Counted from the stretch's first letter, positions 8,198 through 18,137 are shown. The stretch: DNA of 64,000 bases from Candidatus Manganitrophus sp. (GCA_028865235.1 CP114561.1:2624001-2688000); one strand, 5' to 3'. Notes: a model not told the origin generated them from the sequence alone. Translations and numbers: made by a program.

Positions 8198-8872
8198 TTA
8201 TGTGCCCTTTACCATGTCTAACAATGACGCATAATCACTTTCATAGAAATCAACATCTGGTTTGCTATTTTGGAGTAAAGGTGCCCTACCATTCACATAT
8301 GTATCAAATAAAGTTTGTTTTAGGTCATGTAAAAACCAGATTATTTCTTCTAACTGATCAATATTGGTTTCAGCCCACAACTGATCGGCCTTGCCTATAA
8401 ATTCCTTATCTTTGTGGGCGAAAAGTTTGTGCCGAATCGGCTGATAAATTTGTTCGAACACCTTACGATGTTTAGTAAGCTCACCTCTCAATTTTTGAAA
8501 GTCTGTTGGGGTAGGTACATATGCATCAGCTATGTACCCTTCAAGCCAAGCTGGTTTATCCCCGTTTTGGTCTTTAATTTTTCTATTCCTTAAGCTTTTC
8601 TTACTAAATGTGTCGATCTCTTCAATACAACATTTCAGTAGATCATCGGCAGAGAATGCGTCACCGTCTCCATCGAATATTCTTCCCAGCGTCATAAATA
8701 AAGTAACCTGTAATGCATGTTGTATAATTATCCAGCTTGTTGGCGTATTATTGAGGGCAGATAGTAACTCAGGTTCAGATGCAGCCCTATTATGTATCAT
8801 CTTCCAGAAAAGGTAACTACCCAAAGTTTTATGAACTTCGTTGCAATATTCCTGATAGTACTTTTCGTACAT
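8198..8872 (-). CDS. HEPN/AbiU2-like protein, possible abortive-infection toxin
   Basis: A 224-residue, mostly helical protein. The segment YQPIRHKLFAHKDKE (residues about 145-159) has the Arg-x5-His pattern and the 'AH.DK' ending seen in AbiU2/HEPN-like proteins, many of which are RNases in phage defence or toxin systems. There is no membrane segment. A strong AAGGAG lies upstream. It is AT-rich compared with its neighbours and lies between two direct copies of the GNAT 3' end, indicating acquisition. No antitoxin is adjacent. The fold call is by motif only; a non-toxic HEPN protein is possible. Confidence 0.6.
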   Translation of the reverse strand: MYEKYYQEYCNEVHKTLGSYLFWKMIHNRAASEPELLSALNNTPTSWIIIQHALQVTLFMTLGRIFDGDGDAFSADDLLKCCIEEIDTFSKKSLRNRKIKDQNGDKPAWLEGYIADAYVPTPTDFQKLRGELTKHRKVFEQIYQPIRHKLFAHKDKEFIGKADQLWAETNIDQLEEIIWFLHDLKQTLFDTYVNGRAPLLQNSKPDVDFYESDYASLLDMVKGT

Positions 8873-8891
8873 TCTGCGTCAGCTCCTTAAA

Positions 8892-9287
8892 TCACCGCTT
8901 GCGCGGAATGCGCCAAGCGTTCTCCGCCTTCTCGAAGCCGAGATGAGGATAATAGCTCTCCGCTTCCGGAGCAGAAAGAAGAAGGATCATCACCTCTTCG
9001 CCGACGATCTCTTTCACCCGATCGACCAATCCTTTTCCGATCCCCTGCTTTTGATAGGCGCGGTCGACGGCGATATCGGAGAGGTAACAGCAGTAGCTGA
9101 AGTCGGTGAGGGCGCGCGCAATCGCCACCAGTTTTTCACCGTCGCAGGCGCAGAGAATCAGGTTGGCATGCTCGATCATTCGGCCGATTCGATCGAGATC
9201 CTCCACCGGCCGGCGGATGCCGGACCGTCGGAACAGATCGGCGACCGCGGCGGGATCGATCTCCCGTTCGACTTGATATGAAATCAT
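8892..9287 (-). CDS. GNAT-family N-acetyltransferase
   Basis: 131 residues. Motif A of the GNAT fold is clear: LSDIAVDRAYQKQGIGKGLV (Q-x-x-G-x-G acetyl-CoA loop). The C-terminal strand and helix carry ESYYPHLGFEKAENAW, in which YYPHLGF is typical of small-substrate acetyltransferases. The substrate is unknown. Its ATG overlaps the stop of the methyltransferase (ATGA, 9284-9287), so the two are coupled. About 100 bp of its 3' end are duplicated at 7997-8097. Confidence 0.88.
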   Translation of the reverse strand: MISYQVEREIDPAAVADLFRRSGIRRPVEDLDRIGRMIEHANLILCACDGEKLVAIARALTDFSYCCYLSDIAVDRAYQKQGIGKGLVDRVKEIVGEEVMILLLSAPEAESYYPHLGFEKAENAWRIPRKR

Positions 9288-10051
9288 ACCGGCCCTCCTT
9301 CTTTAATCGCCTTCAGACGAAGCCGCTTGTAATCGGCCTGCCAGACCCCGTTTTGGAACAGGGCGGGACGAAGGGTCTCTTCAGCTTTTTGAATGACGGC
9401 GGGCCGCCGATCGGGGGGGACATGCTGAAGAAGGCTTGCGGCAAAGGTCTCGATCCAGTCGCGCAGACCGGCTTCTCCCCCTTCGAGCGGGGTGGGACGC
9501 TCGAAGAGAGAGGCTTCGGTCACCGCAAGACCATTCTTTTCCAGCAAGGCGGCATATTCGCCGAGGCTGGGGAAGTACCAGGGGATGCTTTCCTCTTTCA
9601 GGGGAGAACCAACCGCTTGGCAGGCCGCTTTGATCGCGTCGACGATCCGCGCGATATTCCCTTTGCCGCCGAACTCCGCCACAAAGCGCCCGCCCGGTTT
9701 CAACGCCCGATCGATGCAGGCGATCACCCGCTCCGGCTCTTTCACCCAGTGCAAAGCAGCGTTGGAGAAGACGGCGTCGAAGGGGAGATCGAATTGGAAC
9801 GCTCTGGCGTCTTGGATTTCAAACCGGAGATCGGGATAGTTTTTACGGGCCTGCGCGATCATCTCCGCGGAGGCGTCGATCCCGACCCCCTCCGCTCCCA
9901 GCGCAACGATCCGGCCGGTGAGATGCCCCGTCCCGCAGCCGAGATCGAGAATCCGCTCCCCCGGCTTCGGCGAGAGGAGATCGATCAGGTCGGCGGCAAG
10001 ATTCCAGACGTAGGCATGCTTCTCATCGTATCGGGAGGGGTTCCACGTCAT
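9284..10051 (-). CDS. Class I SAM-dependent methyltransferase (trans-aconitate methyltransferase-like)
   Basis: 255 residues. SAM-binding motif I is RILDLGCGTGHLTG (about residues 33-46), an acidic residue ends strand 2 (GIDASAEMI), and motif IV is FDAVFSNAALHWV. The N-terminus (MTWNPSRYDEKHAYVW) and the overall length resemble the Tam/UbiE-like small-molecule methyltransferases. Substrate uncertain. It follows the NmrA-like gene by 10 bp and is translationally coupled to the GNAT gene, so the three form one operon. Confidence 0.86.
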   Translation of the reverse strand: MTWNPSRYDEKHAYVWNLAADLIDLLSPKPGERILDLGCGTGHLTGRIVALGAEGVGIDASAEMIAQARKNYPDLRFEIQDARAFQFDLPFDAVFSNAALHWVKEPERVIACIDRALKPGGRFVAEFGGKGNIARIVDAIKAACQAVGSPLKEESIPWYFPSLGEYAALLEKNGLAVTEASLFERPTPLEGGEAGLRDWIETFAASLLQHVPPDRRPAVIQKAEETLRPALFQNGVWQADYKRLRLKAIKEGGPV

Positions 10052-10061
10052 CTGAGTAGGA

Positions 10062-10946
10062 TCATTGTTTGTAAACCGCCGCGAACTCCTCCGCGAACGC
10101 TTCGAACGAGGTCGGCGTTGTGTTTTTTGCGGAGCGCTTTTCGGTTGGTTTCATGATCCCGTCGTTGAAGGCCCGATACATCTCGATATAGCCGCGCGCC
10201 ACGTCGGGAGAGAGCCCCATCCCGGTCATCGCCTTCTCGGCATCCCCATACGGAAACTGCACATAGGGGAGCGACGGCTTGCCGATTGCGCGTCCCAAGA
10301 TCGCCGTCACTTCGGTCATCGTCAGCTCGCGCGGCCCCAACAGCTCCTTCACCGATTTCCCTTTGAAGTCGAGTCGGAGGAGCCGTTCGGCCGCTTCGGC
10401 GGCGATGTCTTTCGTGGCGATCAACGGAACGGCGATATCGGGCTTCATCGGGGTGCCGTGGATTCCCATGTTCTTGATCATCGGAACGTTCATCAGAAAA
10501 TTTTCCATGAAGAAGGTCGGCCGAAGATGGAGGACGTTCACCCCCTCCAGCCGGTTGAAGCGCTGCTCCACATCGTAGAGCCCCGTCACCGGTCCGACCT
10601 TTTCCGAGAGGTGGGCGCCGACGCTGCTGAGATTCACGACGTACGGAACGCGGGCCTTGGCGATCGCCGAGGCGAGCGCCTCGCCGACCCGGTTCTGGGA
10701 GGCCCGGACGTCCGGCGCGGTGAGGGGGGTCGGGACCAGCGTATAGACCGCCTCGGCACCGGAGAAAGCGCGGGCCATCGCCTCCGTGTCTTCCAGAGAG
10801 CCGACGAACGGCTCGGCTCCCTTCGCCGCCAGCGGCTTCAGATGCTCGGCGCTCCGCGCGACCGCCCGAACCGGTTTTCCTTCGGCCAGCAGTTTTTCGA
10901 CAATCGCTCTTCCGGTATGTCCTGTGGCTCCTGTGATTACATACAT
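10062..10946 (-). CDS. NmrA-like NAD(P)-binding protein
   Basis: 294 residues of the atypical short-chain dehydrogenase (NmrA/HSCARG, NAD(P)H:quinone-like) group. The nucleotide-binding motif GATGHTGRAIV is at residues 5-15, and a conserved VVNLSSVGAH strand and LRPTFFMENFL segment follow. Proteins of this type act as redox-sensing regulators or as quinone/isoflavone reductase-like enzymes; which applies here is not clear. First gene of the operon with the methyltransferase and GNAT genes. Confidence 0.85.
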   Translation of the reverse strand: MYVITGATGHTGRAIVEKLLAEGKPVRAVARSAEHLKPLAAKGAEPFVGSLEDTEAMARAFSGAEAVYTLVPTPLTAPDVRASQNRVGEALASAIAKARVPYVVNLSSVGAHLSEKVGPVTGLYDVEQRFNRLEGVNVLHLRPTFFMENFLMNVPMIKNMGIHGTPMKPDIAVPLIATKDIAAEAAERLLRLDFKGKSVKELLGPRELTMTEVTAILGRAIGKPSLPYVQFPYGDAEKAMTGMGLSPDVARGYIEMYRAFNDGIMKPTEKRSAKNTTPTSFEAFAEEFAAVYKQ

Positions 10947-11048
10947 GGCATCTTCCTCCTGATTCTATCGTGGAATCATCTTTGAGTGAATCGATAGTTC
11001 ATTAGATCGATTAGTAGGTTTTTTGAAAAAATATTTCTTTGTGTATTC

Positions 11049-11124
11049 GTCATTCCCGCGAAAGCGGGAATCCAGGAACTTTGGTTAATGCTCTGGATTC
11101 CCGATTAAATATTCGGGAATGACA
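11049..11124. repeat. REP-like inverted repeat
   Basis: Arms GTCATTCCCGCGAAAGCGGG and, inverted, the stretch ending CGGGAATGAC, with inner copies TCCAG...CTGGATTCCCG. A degraded half (GTCATTCCCGCG...ATCCAGG) recurs near 11996-12015, so the element brackets the SDR gene. This is the common dispersed 'sharp hairpin' type. It lies between a divergent promoter region and the end of the SDR gene. Confidence 0.75.
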
Positions 11125-11151
11125 GATTAAGAAGAGCGTTTGAGTGGATCA

Positions 11152-11969
11152 CTAAAGAGATGGCCGGGAACGGCCGATCAGCCGCTTCAGGCCGTACGTC
11201 AGCGCCCGGAAGATAAATTTCCGCTTCGTCATGACCTGGAAAACCTGGCCGGTCGCCTTGTCATTCTCTGGGGAGACCATTTTCACCGCCAACGCCGCCG
11301 GCACCTCGACCGGGTTGGCCAACATGTCGATGAACCAGCCGACCTTTTCCCGGTGGGGGCGTCCTTCATCGGTGGCTTCGCCGCTCATCAGCAGATCGGT
11401 CCTCACCATCCCGGGGGAGAAGATGTTGGCGGTGATCCCGGTCCCTTTGTATTCCCGGGCGAGGGAGCGGGTGAAGGCGACGATCGCCGCCTTTGTCGCG
11501 CCGTAGGCGGTGACGCGCGGGGAGGGGAAATCGGCGCCATATCCTTTCAGGTTGAAGATCTTCCCCTTTCCTTGTTTCATCATGTGGGGAATGACGGCGT
11601 GGCAGCAGTTGAAGGTGCCGACCAGGTTGACGGCGATGACGTAGGCCCATCGCTTCGGGTCGATGTCGCCGACACGGCCGAAGGTCATGCTGATTCCGGC
11701 GTTGTTGATGAGGATGTCGATCCGGCCGAAGCGGGCGATGACCCGCTCGACCATGGCATCGACCTGGTCGAGATCCGAAACATCGCAATGCACCGCCATC
11801 ACCTCGCCGAGAGGGGCCAGATCGGTCTCCGCCTTCTTCAACTGCGCTTCATCCCGCCCGCAGATAATGACCTTGGCCCCTTCGCGGAGATAAGCTTCGG
11901 CCACGGCATAGCCGATCCCCGGCTTGCGCCGGTGATCAGGGCGACTTGGTTTTCAAGAAGGCCGCTCAT
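11152..11969 (-). CDS. Short-chain dehydrogenase/reductase, one frame break
   Basis: 272 residues if one base is restored in the C run at 11917-11920 (a G4 that should be G5 on the coding strand). The restored frame starts at ATG 11969 and reads VALITGASRGIG, the cofactor loop, followed by NNAG, the catalytic Tyr-x3-Lys (TAYGATKAA) and a C-terminal extension rich in basic residues. The Ser of the usual triad is replaced: the strand reads GKIFNLKGYGADF. This may affect activity or reflect an atypical subfamily. Substrate unknown. The shift looks like a sequencing error. Confidence 0.82.
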
Positions 11970-12040
11970 CGAGACTCCAGCATGAATAAGGCGCTGTCAT
12001 TCCCGCGTGATCCAGGTCGATCTCAGTGAAAGGGACGTGC

Positions 12041-13230
12041 CTAACCTGTGTAATTTACTTTCACCTGCGACGCCGCTTTTACGGCGCGGTCGCGGGCTTC
12101 GAACGGATCTTTCGCGGCGGCGAGGACCACCCCCATCCGCCGATTTTTCCGACAGTCGGGTTTTCCGAAAAGGCGGATCTGGATCTCCGGCTCCGACAGC
12201 GCCGGGCCGATCTCGAATGTCGGAGCGATCGCCTCTTTTTCGGCCAGAATCACGGCGGAAGCGCCGGGAGTGCGGATGAGAGGAGGGTGGAGGGGAAAGC
12301 CGAGGATCGCGCGGACGTGCAGCGCGAACTCGGACAGATCCTGGCTGATCAGCGTGACCAGGCCGGTGTCGTGGGGCCGGGGCGAGACTTCGGAAAACTA
12401 GACTTCGTCGCCGTTCACGAACAGCTCGACGCCGAAGATGCCCCGCCCGCCGAGAGCCTCCGTGACCGCCGCCGCGATCTCCTTGGAGCGTTTCCGAGAG
12501 CGGCCTGCGACATCGGCTGCGGCTGCCACGACTCGCGGTAGTCGCCGTCGATCTGCAGGTGGCCGATGGGGGCGCAGAAGAAGGTCGCCGGCGACGGCGC
12601 GGACCGTCAGCAGGGTGATCTCGTAGTCGAATGCGATGAACGCTTCGACGATCACACGGCCGCCCTTGGCCCGCGCGGCCGTCGATGCGCGTACTCCCAG
12701 GCTTTCAGACGATCCGCTTCGGAGCGGACGACCGACTGCCCCTTGCCGGAAGACGTCATCACCGGCTTCACCACGCAGGGGTAGCCGATCGGCGCCCGCC
12801 GCCTCTTTCAACTGCTCGCGGCCGGTCGATGAACCGAAATTGACTCGTCGGAAGTTTCAGTTCCTCGGCCGCGAGGCGGCGGATCCCTTCGCGGTCCATC
12901 GTCAGCCGCGCGGCGCGGGCGGTCGGGATCACCGTAAAATGGTCCTCCGCCTCGAGCGCCAGCTGCTCGCGGGTCGCGATCGCCTCGATCTCCGGCACGA
13001 TGCAGATGGGGCCGCTCGCGGTGGACCAGCGCTCGCAGGGCGCGCGGATCGAGCATGTCGATCACGTGTGCGCGGTGCGCGACCTGCATCGCCGGCGCAT
13101 TCGCATAGCGGTCGACCGCGATCACCTCGACGCCGAGGCGCTGCGCCTCGATCGCGACCTCCTTGCCCAGTTCGCCCGAGCCGAGCAGCATCAGCCGAAA
13201 GGCATTCTTCGAAAGGGGGGTGCCGAGCAT
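12041..13230 (-). pseudogene. purT: Formate-dependent GAR transformylase PurT, multiple frame breaks
   Basis: PurT makes formyl-GAR from GAR, formate and ATP in purine synthesis. The N-terminus is clear ([20 protein letters not shown], then [20 protein letters not shown]) and so is the C-terminus ([20 protein letters not shown]). Between them the reading frame breaks at several points (near 13005, 12830, 12400-12650 and 12255). The central part is far more GC-rich than the two ends, as in the pst and sulfate genes. Either a decaying gene or a corrupted consensus; I favour the latter. Length as a whole (about 396 codons) is normal for PurT. Confidence 0.8.
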
Positions 13231-13326
13231 ACGGACCTCCGAAGGAAGGAGAACGGGTTTATCGGGGTGAGAATAACCGTTTCAGAAAACCGGGTCAAGG
13301 GGGATTTTTCCCGCAGGAGGGCCTGT

Positions 13327-14283
13327 CTAATCCCTCTCTGTCGGGTCTTTCCCTTCTGTTTCAACCAGCGATTCCGGATACGGTTCAAAGAACGTCTGAT
13401 CTTCAAGATATTCATTCTGGAATCGGACGACCCAGGCTTTGAGGATGGTCAATGCCGCACTCCGGGGGAGGCGCCCTTTACGGTAACGCTCCAGGGTTTG
13501 GAGAAAAAAGGCCTTCTCTTTTTTGGAAAGATTGTCTGAGAAATAACCGAGCGCATGCATCAGGACGTTGATGTTCGAAACGGACCGGGGAGGGCGGGCC
13601 AGCGCTTCCCGGAGGTGAGGCGCGTATTCGTTGAAAAGATCGGCGGCCGACCGTTTTTCCGAATTGCCGACGATCCGGCCGAGCCGCCGCATGGTTTTTT
13701 GGTGGTAGGCCATCAAGAGAAGTTTGTGGGTGGCATGAAAACGGACCAGGCTTTCCAACCGGTTTGTCTTCTTTGCTTCGCGAAAACGGGCGAGGGTGAA
13801 GAGCTTTGTCAGAAAGTGGTCCCGGATCTTGGGATGATGGAGCCGTCCTTCGTCTTCGATCGCAAGCCCGGGAAAACGGTCGAGAACTTCGCCGGCAAAG
13901 AACCCGGCCCCTTTCGCCATGGGAGCCTTGGCATCGATCTTAGAGAAGCGCTTCACATCTTTGATGCCGCAGGAGGGGGAGCGGTTTTTGAGAATGAATC
14001 CATCGACCTCATTCAAAGAGTTTAAAAACTGATTCGAGAAGCGCCGCATCTTTTGCGAAAGATCTTTTCCAGTGGCCGGCTGGAGGAGATGAAGGTCCCC
14101 CTTTTCGGAGACGATCCGGACCGGATCGCGCGGGACACCCAATCCGATCTCGACCTCAGGACAGATCGGAACGAAGGTGACGAAGGGCTCGAGTCGTTTC
14201 ACGAAGCGATCGGGAATCATCGCGCCGTTATATCGGCAGGGCGCAAACTCAAGACATTTGCTGAGGACGACAACCGGTTTCAT
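13327..14283 (-). CDS. DUF523-DUF1722 protein
   Basis: 318 residues with two domains. DUF523 at the N-terminus (SKCLEFAPCRYNG, PICPEVEIGLGVPRDP, LKNRSPSCG, with conserved Cys residues suggesting metal or thiol chemistry) is followed by DUF1722 (about residues 190-305, FHATHKLLLMAYHQ). The same fusion occurs widely, as in YbgA-related proteins, sometimes near photolyase or heme genes. Biochemical function is not established to my knowledge. Encoded alone; upstream region divergent with the next gene. Confidence 0.88.
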   Translation of the reverse strand: MKPVVVLSKCLEFAPCRYNGAMIPDRFVKRLEPFVTFVPICPEVEIGLGVPRDPVRIVSEKGDLHLLQPATGKDLSQKMRRFSNQFLNSLNEVDGFILKNRSPSCGIKDVKRFSKIDAKAPMAKGAGFFAGEVLDRFPGLAIEDEGRLHHPKIRDHFLTKLFTLARFREAKKTNRLESLVRFHATHKLLLMAYHQKTMRRLGRIVGNSEKRSAADLFNEYAPHLREALARPPRSVSNINVLMHALGYFSDNLSKKEKAFFLQTLERYRKGRLPRSAALTILKAWVVRFQNEYLEDQTFFEPYPESLVETEGKDPTERD

Positions 14284-14482
14284 GCAAAGACATTTCTTGT
14301 AAAGGAGAAGGGTTTTTTCTACTGTCGCCCTTGGCGGGGAGTGTTGTCAAGGGGGCTGTTTCCAGTTCGGGACGCCGCGCGGCGGGTCATGCGCCACTTG
14401 GTTGCATTCTGCGGCGGTCTGGTGTAACATCGCCCCGTTTTGACGGTGGATCGATCGGAATTCCTAATCAAGAGGAGGGTCA

Positions 14483-14866
14483 ATGAAAAGAGCGATTGGA
14501 ACCGTTCTTCTGCTGCTCATGCTGGTCTCTCTTGTTCCGGGGGCGGCCCATGCGAGGAGAGACAACGCGATGGAGGAGGTTCTCATCGACGGTTTCTACG
14601 GCGGGCTGGCGGGGGCGCTCGTGGGGGCGGCTTTTATGGCCTTCAAAGAGAATCCGGGAGATCATCTGGACGACATTGCCATCGGGGCGGGGGTCGGGGT
14701 GATCGCCGGAACGCTCTACGGCATCGGGAGGGCGGCGCGCGCCTTCGCCGAGATTGAAGACGGCAGGCTCACCGTCCAGATGCCGACCCTCCGCTTCGAT
14801 CTGGAGCCGGTTGGCAAGCATTTTCAACCGCGCTGGTCGGCCGATCTGCTCCGCGTCGATTTCTGA
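14483..14866 (+). CDS. Exported glycine-zipper-like protein
   Basis: 127 residues with a Sec signal peptide (MKRAIGTVLLLLMLVSLVPG, cleavage likely after AHA at residues 24-26). It continues with a glycine- and alanine-rich stretch (YGGLAGALVGAAFMAF and GAGVGVIAGTLYGIG), typical of glycine-zipper membrane-associated proteins of the envelope. The C-terminus (FDLEPVGKHFQPRW) is soluble. AGGAGGG lies 3 bases before the start. Function unknown; possibly an outer-membrane or periplasmic assembly protein. Confidence 0.72.
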   Translation: MKRAIGTVLLLLMLVSLVPGAAHARRDNAMEEVLIDGFYGGLAGALVGAAFMAFKENPGDHLDDIAIGAGVGVIAGTLYGIGRAARAFAEIEDGRLTVQMPTLRFDLEPVGKHFQPRWSADLLRVDF

Positions 14867-14932
14867 GCGGTCGGTTCCGGCTTTTTGTTTCAACCGCCGG
14901 CCAAAGGGAATCTTTCCAGCCCGGTATTATTT

Positions 14933-16593
14933 TTAATCTCCGTTTTGACGGGCGAAGTGTTTGCCGTCGTCCGGCGTCGCGGTCCCCTCCGCTTCCTTAT
15001 GAAATCCCTTCTCTCGATAGGCCCTCGCAAAGCGTTTTCGGATCTCGGCGCGGTGGCGCGCTTCTTCTTCAGGGACAATGGAGAGGGCGCGTTCGTGCCA
15101 GTGCGCCGCCTTCTGGAGGGCTTCCCCCATCTCTTTTTCTTTTCCGGAATCGCGCGCGTCGGCCGCGATGGCGACGTAGAGCATCCCCAGCTCGTTGGTC
15201 CCGTTGATATAGCGGGAATCGAGGCGGACCGCCTGCTCGAATGCCACCAGCGCGGCGGAATAGTTGTTCTGGCGCTTATAGATCTCGCCGAGATTGGCAT
15301 AAGAAAACTTATTATGGGGGTCGAGCGCCAACGCATGTTTAAAGAGAACCTCGGCCTCCTTGAGGTCGTTGAACTCGGTCATCGCGATGTACGCCCGGTT
15401 GTTCTCGGCGGAAGATTTCAAACGAAGCTCCTCAGGAGAGTCGCCGGGAAGGGCCATGACGCGCCAATAAGCTTCAATCGCCTCACGCGGCTTTCCAAGG
15501 AACTGAAGGGCAAAGCCGTGCGCCAGCCAGGTCTCTTCGAGGTCGGGTCCCAGTTGAACCGCCATGGCGCTCGCCTCTTCGGCCCACGCCATCCAAGGCA
15601 TCTTCTCGTGTCCGTAGCGGTGAACCTGCTGACAGTAGGCGCGTGAGAGGACACCGAGGGAGAGCGCCTTGAGGGTCGCCTCACTCGCTTCGGCCGCTTT
15701 GCGCAGGTGTTCGATGGCCCGATCATTGTCGGTCGCGGTGAACCGGTTATAGAGCAGGGTCCCCAGATTGTAGTGGGCAAGGGCGTAACCGGGCTCGATC
15801 GTGACCGACTGCCGGTACTTGTCGATCGCCGCCTCCCGCTCGGCGGTGTTTCCGGTCCGGATATAACGGATATGATGGGTGTACCCCTCCATGAAGGCCC
15901 GATATCCGCGCCAGGTCTTCGCTTCACTCACCAGTCCCCAGCGGCGCTTGACGATTTCAAAGGCCATGTCGTCGATCAGCTCCAAGAGCTGATCGGGCCG
16001 CTCGATCAACCGGACCAGAACCATCGTGGTCGGCCCTCCCCGGTCGGTTGTCAGCGTGGTGGAGAGCCGGACGGTGTCGCCGACCTGATCGATCCCCCCC
16101 GGATGGTCCGGCGCGCCAAGAGGGTTCGCGTTTTATAAGAGAGGGCAAAGAGGCTGTCGGGCGAGAAGCTGAAGGAGCCGAAGCCGATGGCGCCGATCGC
16201 CTGCCCCTCCATCGGGTCGGAGAGGATCAACAGCTCCTGCTGGGAGTCGAGAAAGGCGTCGGGCTCGCTCCGGCCGAGATCGACCAGCATCGCCATGTTC
16301 CCCGCCTTGGCTGCCGCCTGCGCCTCCCGGACCTGCCGGCTTAGTCCCTGCCAGGCCGTTTCGATTTCGCCGAGCTGTTGGGCCAGGATTTCATTCAGGC
16401 AGAGGCCCGCCTTATCGGCCCCGCGGAAGGGGAGCACCAGGGTGGCTTTGCCCCAGACGGCACGCCCGACCGACCGCAATATTACGGCGGCGAGAAGGAC
16501 GACGGCCAGGAGCGCCAGGGCGGCGCCAAGGACTTCCAGAAGACCGATGAGAATCCCGGCAAGGTTCCCGATCGCATCCCGTAGCGCCTGCAT
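14933..16593 (-). CDS. Membrane-anchored TPR protein, one frame break
   Basis: About 553 residues when one base is added to the 7-C run at 16094-16100. The N-terminal part (from ATG 16593) has a hydrophobic anchor (residues about 10-40) and a periplasmic or cytosolic segment containing LPFRGADKAGLCLNEILAQQ. The C-terminal part holds TPR repeats (for example ALDPHNKFSYANLGEIYKRQ and AFEQAVRLDSRYINGTNELG). The two parts join smoothly through RTIRGGIDQVGDTVRL. No enzyme motif. Probably a scaffold at the inner membrane. Divergent from the exported protein at 14483. Confidence 0.75.
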
Positions 16594-16708
16594 GGTCTTC
16601 CTCCGTATAGATGGCTCTCCGAGATTTTATGGAGAGACAGGTGGAATATATCAAAAAGGGGTGAATCGGACAAGGGAAATGGTCGATTGGTCGAGATAGT
16701 GACGACGA

Positions 16709-17809
16709 TCACACTTGTTCCGCCGAATCCCCCAGCGCATCTTCGACGTAAAGCATTTTGATGATCACCATGATGCTGGCGGTGAGAGGGGAGGCAAGCA
16801 TCATGCCGAGGGCGCCGATGAGGATGCCGAGAAGGAGCTGGATGGTGACCGTGAGCGCCGGCGGCAGCAGCACCGCTCGTTTCTCTACGACAGGCGTGAC
16901 GAAGTAGTTATCGATCCATTGGATCACCATGTAGAGAAGGGCGACATAGAGAAGTTTTTCCGGTCTTTGACCGAGCGCAATCAGCAGGGGGGGGAATAGA
17001 GAGAGAAATGGGCCGATGTAAGGGATGAAGTTGAGGGCCCCCGCCAGAAACCCCAATGCCAGCGCCGGTTGAACGTCAAGGAAGAGGAGCCCGAACGTGC
17101 TGAGGAGACCGATGACGATCATGGCGATCACCCGGGCGATCAGCCACCACCGCAGCGACTCACCGACCTGATCGAGCACCTCCCGGATCCGCTCGCGCCG
17201 GTTGAATGGAAAAAGCCGGATCACGCCGTTTCGATAAGAGGCCGGGTCGATCGCCATGTGGATCCCGATGAAGAGGACGATCACGAGGCTGGCCAGAATC
17301 CCGAGCGTCGTCGAGAAAAGGCCGGCAAGCCGGGAGACCAGGCCGGAGGGCCTCATCATCTGTTCGGCCGCCTCCGGTGTTCTTGCGAGGAGCCGCTCTC
17401 CCCATTCGAATCGTGCAAGACGCTGGTTGAGCTGGTTGATCATTTGGGGAAGATTTTGAATCAACTGGTCGACCTGTCTGGAAATTTCAGGGGCGAGAGA
17501 CCAACCGATCAATCCGACCACTCCGATTAAAAGAAAGATAACCGCCGCCAGCGACCACCCCTCCGAAAGGGGGGTGTACAATTTGACCCACTGGCTTAAG
17601 CTTCGGAGGAGGACCGCGACGAGAATCCCGGCGAAGACAAGAAGCGGAACATCGGGGGCGGCGGCGATCAATAGGAAGAGAAGCACAACCGCCGATGTGA
17701 TGCCGACGACAATGAGGGTCTGTTTTGCGAAAGCGCCGGTATCAAATTTCGGCGTGGGAGGCATCGGCCGAAATCTTTTGACCGCTTTGGCCTGCGGTTC
17801 TCCTCTCAT
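16709..17809 (-). CDS. AI-2E/PerM-family transporter
   Basis: 366 residues with about eight hydrophobic segments and the family hallmarks: NLPQMINQLNQR in the soluble loop and FIPYIGPFLSLFPPLLIALG, then IDNYFVTPVVEKRAVLLPPA, near the C-terminus. Members export small molecules or act in Na+/H+ exchange; the autoinducer-2 role known for TqsA cannot be assumed here. Encoded alone on its strand, 115 bp upstream of the TPR gene. Confidence 0.87.
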   Translation of the reverse strand: MRGEPQAKAVKRFRPMPPTPKFDTGAFAKQTLIVVGITSAVVLLFLLIAAAPDVPLLVFAGILVAVLLRSLSQWVKLYTPLSEGWSLAAVIFLLIGVVGLIGWSLAPEISRQVDQLIQNLPQMINQLNQRLARFEWGERLLARTPEAAEQMMRPSGLVSRLAGLFSTTLGILASLVIVLFIGIHMAIDPASYRNGVIRLFPFNRRERIREVLDQVGESLRWWLIARVIAMIVIGLLSTFGLLFLDVQPALALGFLAGALNFIPYIGPFLSLFPPLLIALGQRPEKLLYVALLYMVIQWIDNYFVTPVVEKRAVLLPPALTVTIQLLLGILIGALGMMLASPLTASIMVIIKMLYVEDALGDSAEQV

Positions 17810-17921
17810 GCGCTCGTTCCTCTTTCAGATGTGGGAGCATTCCCGGATACTACTATCATATCTGAAAGAGAGGGTCGAATGCGACCCGTTGGAGGCAAGG
17901 AGACGAGTTGGGACGATTGCG

Positions 17922-18026
17922 TTAAAGAGACAAAATGACAACGACGAGGATGATCATGATCGCGACCATTGCGGCGATAAAGACGCCAGGACGAATGCCG
18001 CTCAAATCTGGCTCTTCAGGCAACAT
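17922..18026 (-). CDS. 34-residue single-pass membrane peptide
   Basis: The ORF encodes a 34-residue peptide: an acidic start (MLPEEPDLSGIRPG) and then one strongly hydrophobic segment (IAAMVAIMIILVVVILSL) that runs to the stop. It lies in the 328-bp gap between the AI-2E gene and the thiolase and would be missed by usual length cut-offs. No convincing SD precedes it. Composition favours a real membrane peptide, but coding is unproven. Confidence 0.4.
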   Translation of the reverse strand: MLPEEPDLSGIRPGVFIAAMVAIMIILVVVILSL

Positions 18027-18137
18027 AAGATGATCGGGTGAGAGGGTTATTTTGATGAGCCTATTATAAAAGAAAAAAAAGGGGGAGAGGCAATCATTTT
18101 TTTCGTCACGCAGCGATCTTGAAGTGAGAACCGCTCC

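Noticed and set aside
12041..13230. purT as a true decaying pseudogene
   Set aside because: Not excluded, but the same mix of GC-rich core and frame breaks occurs in essential-looking pst and sulfate genes, so a consensus error is more likely.
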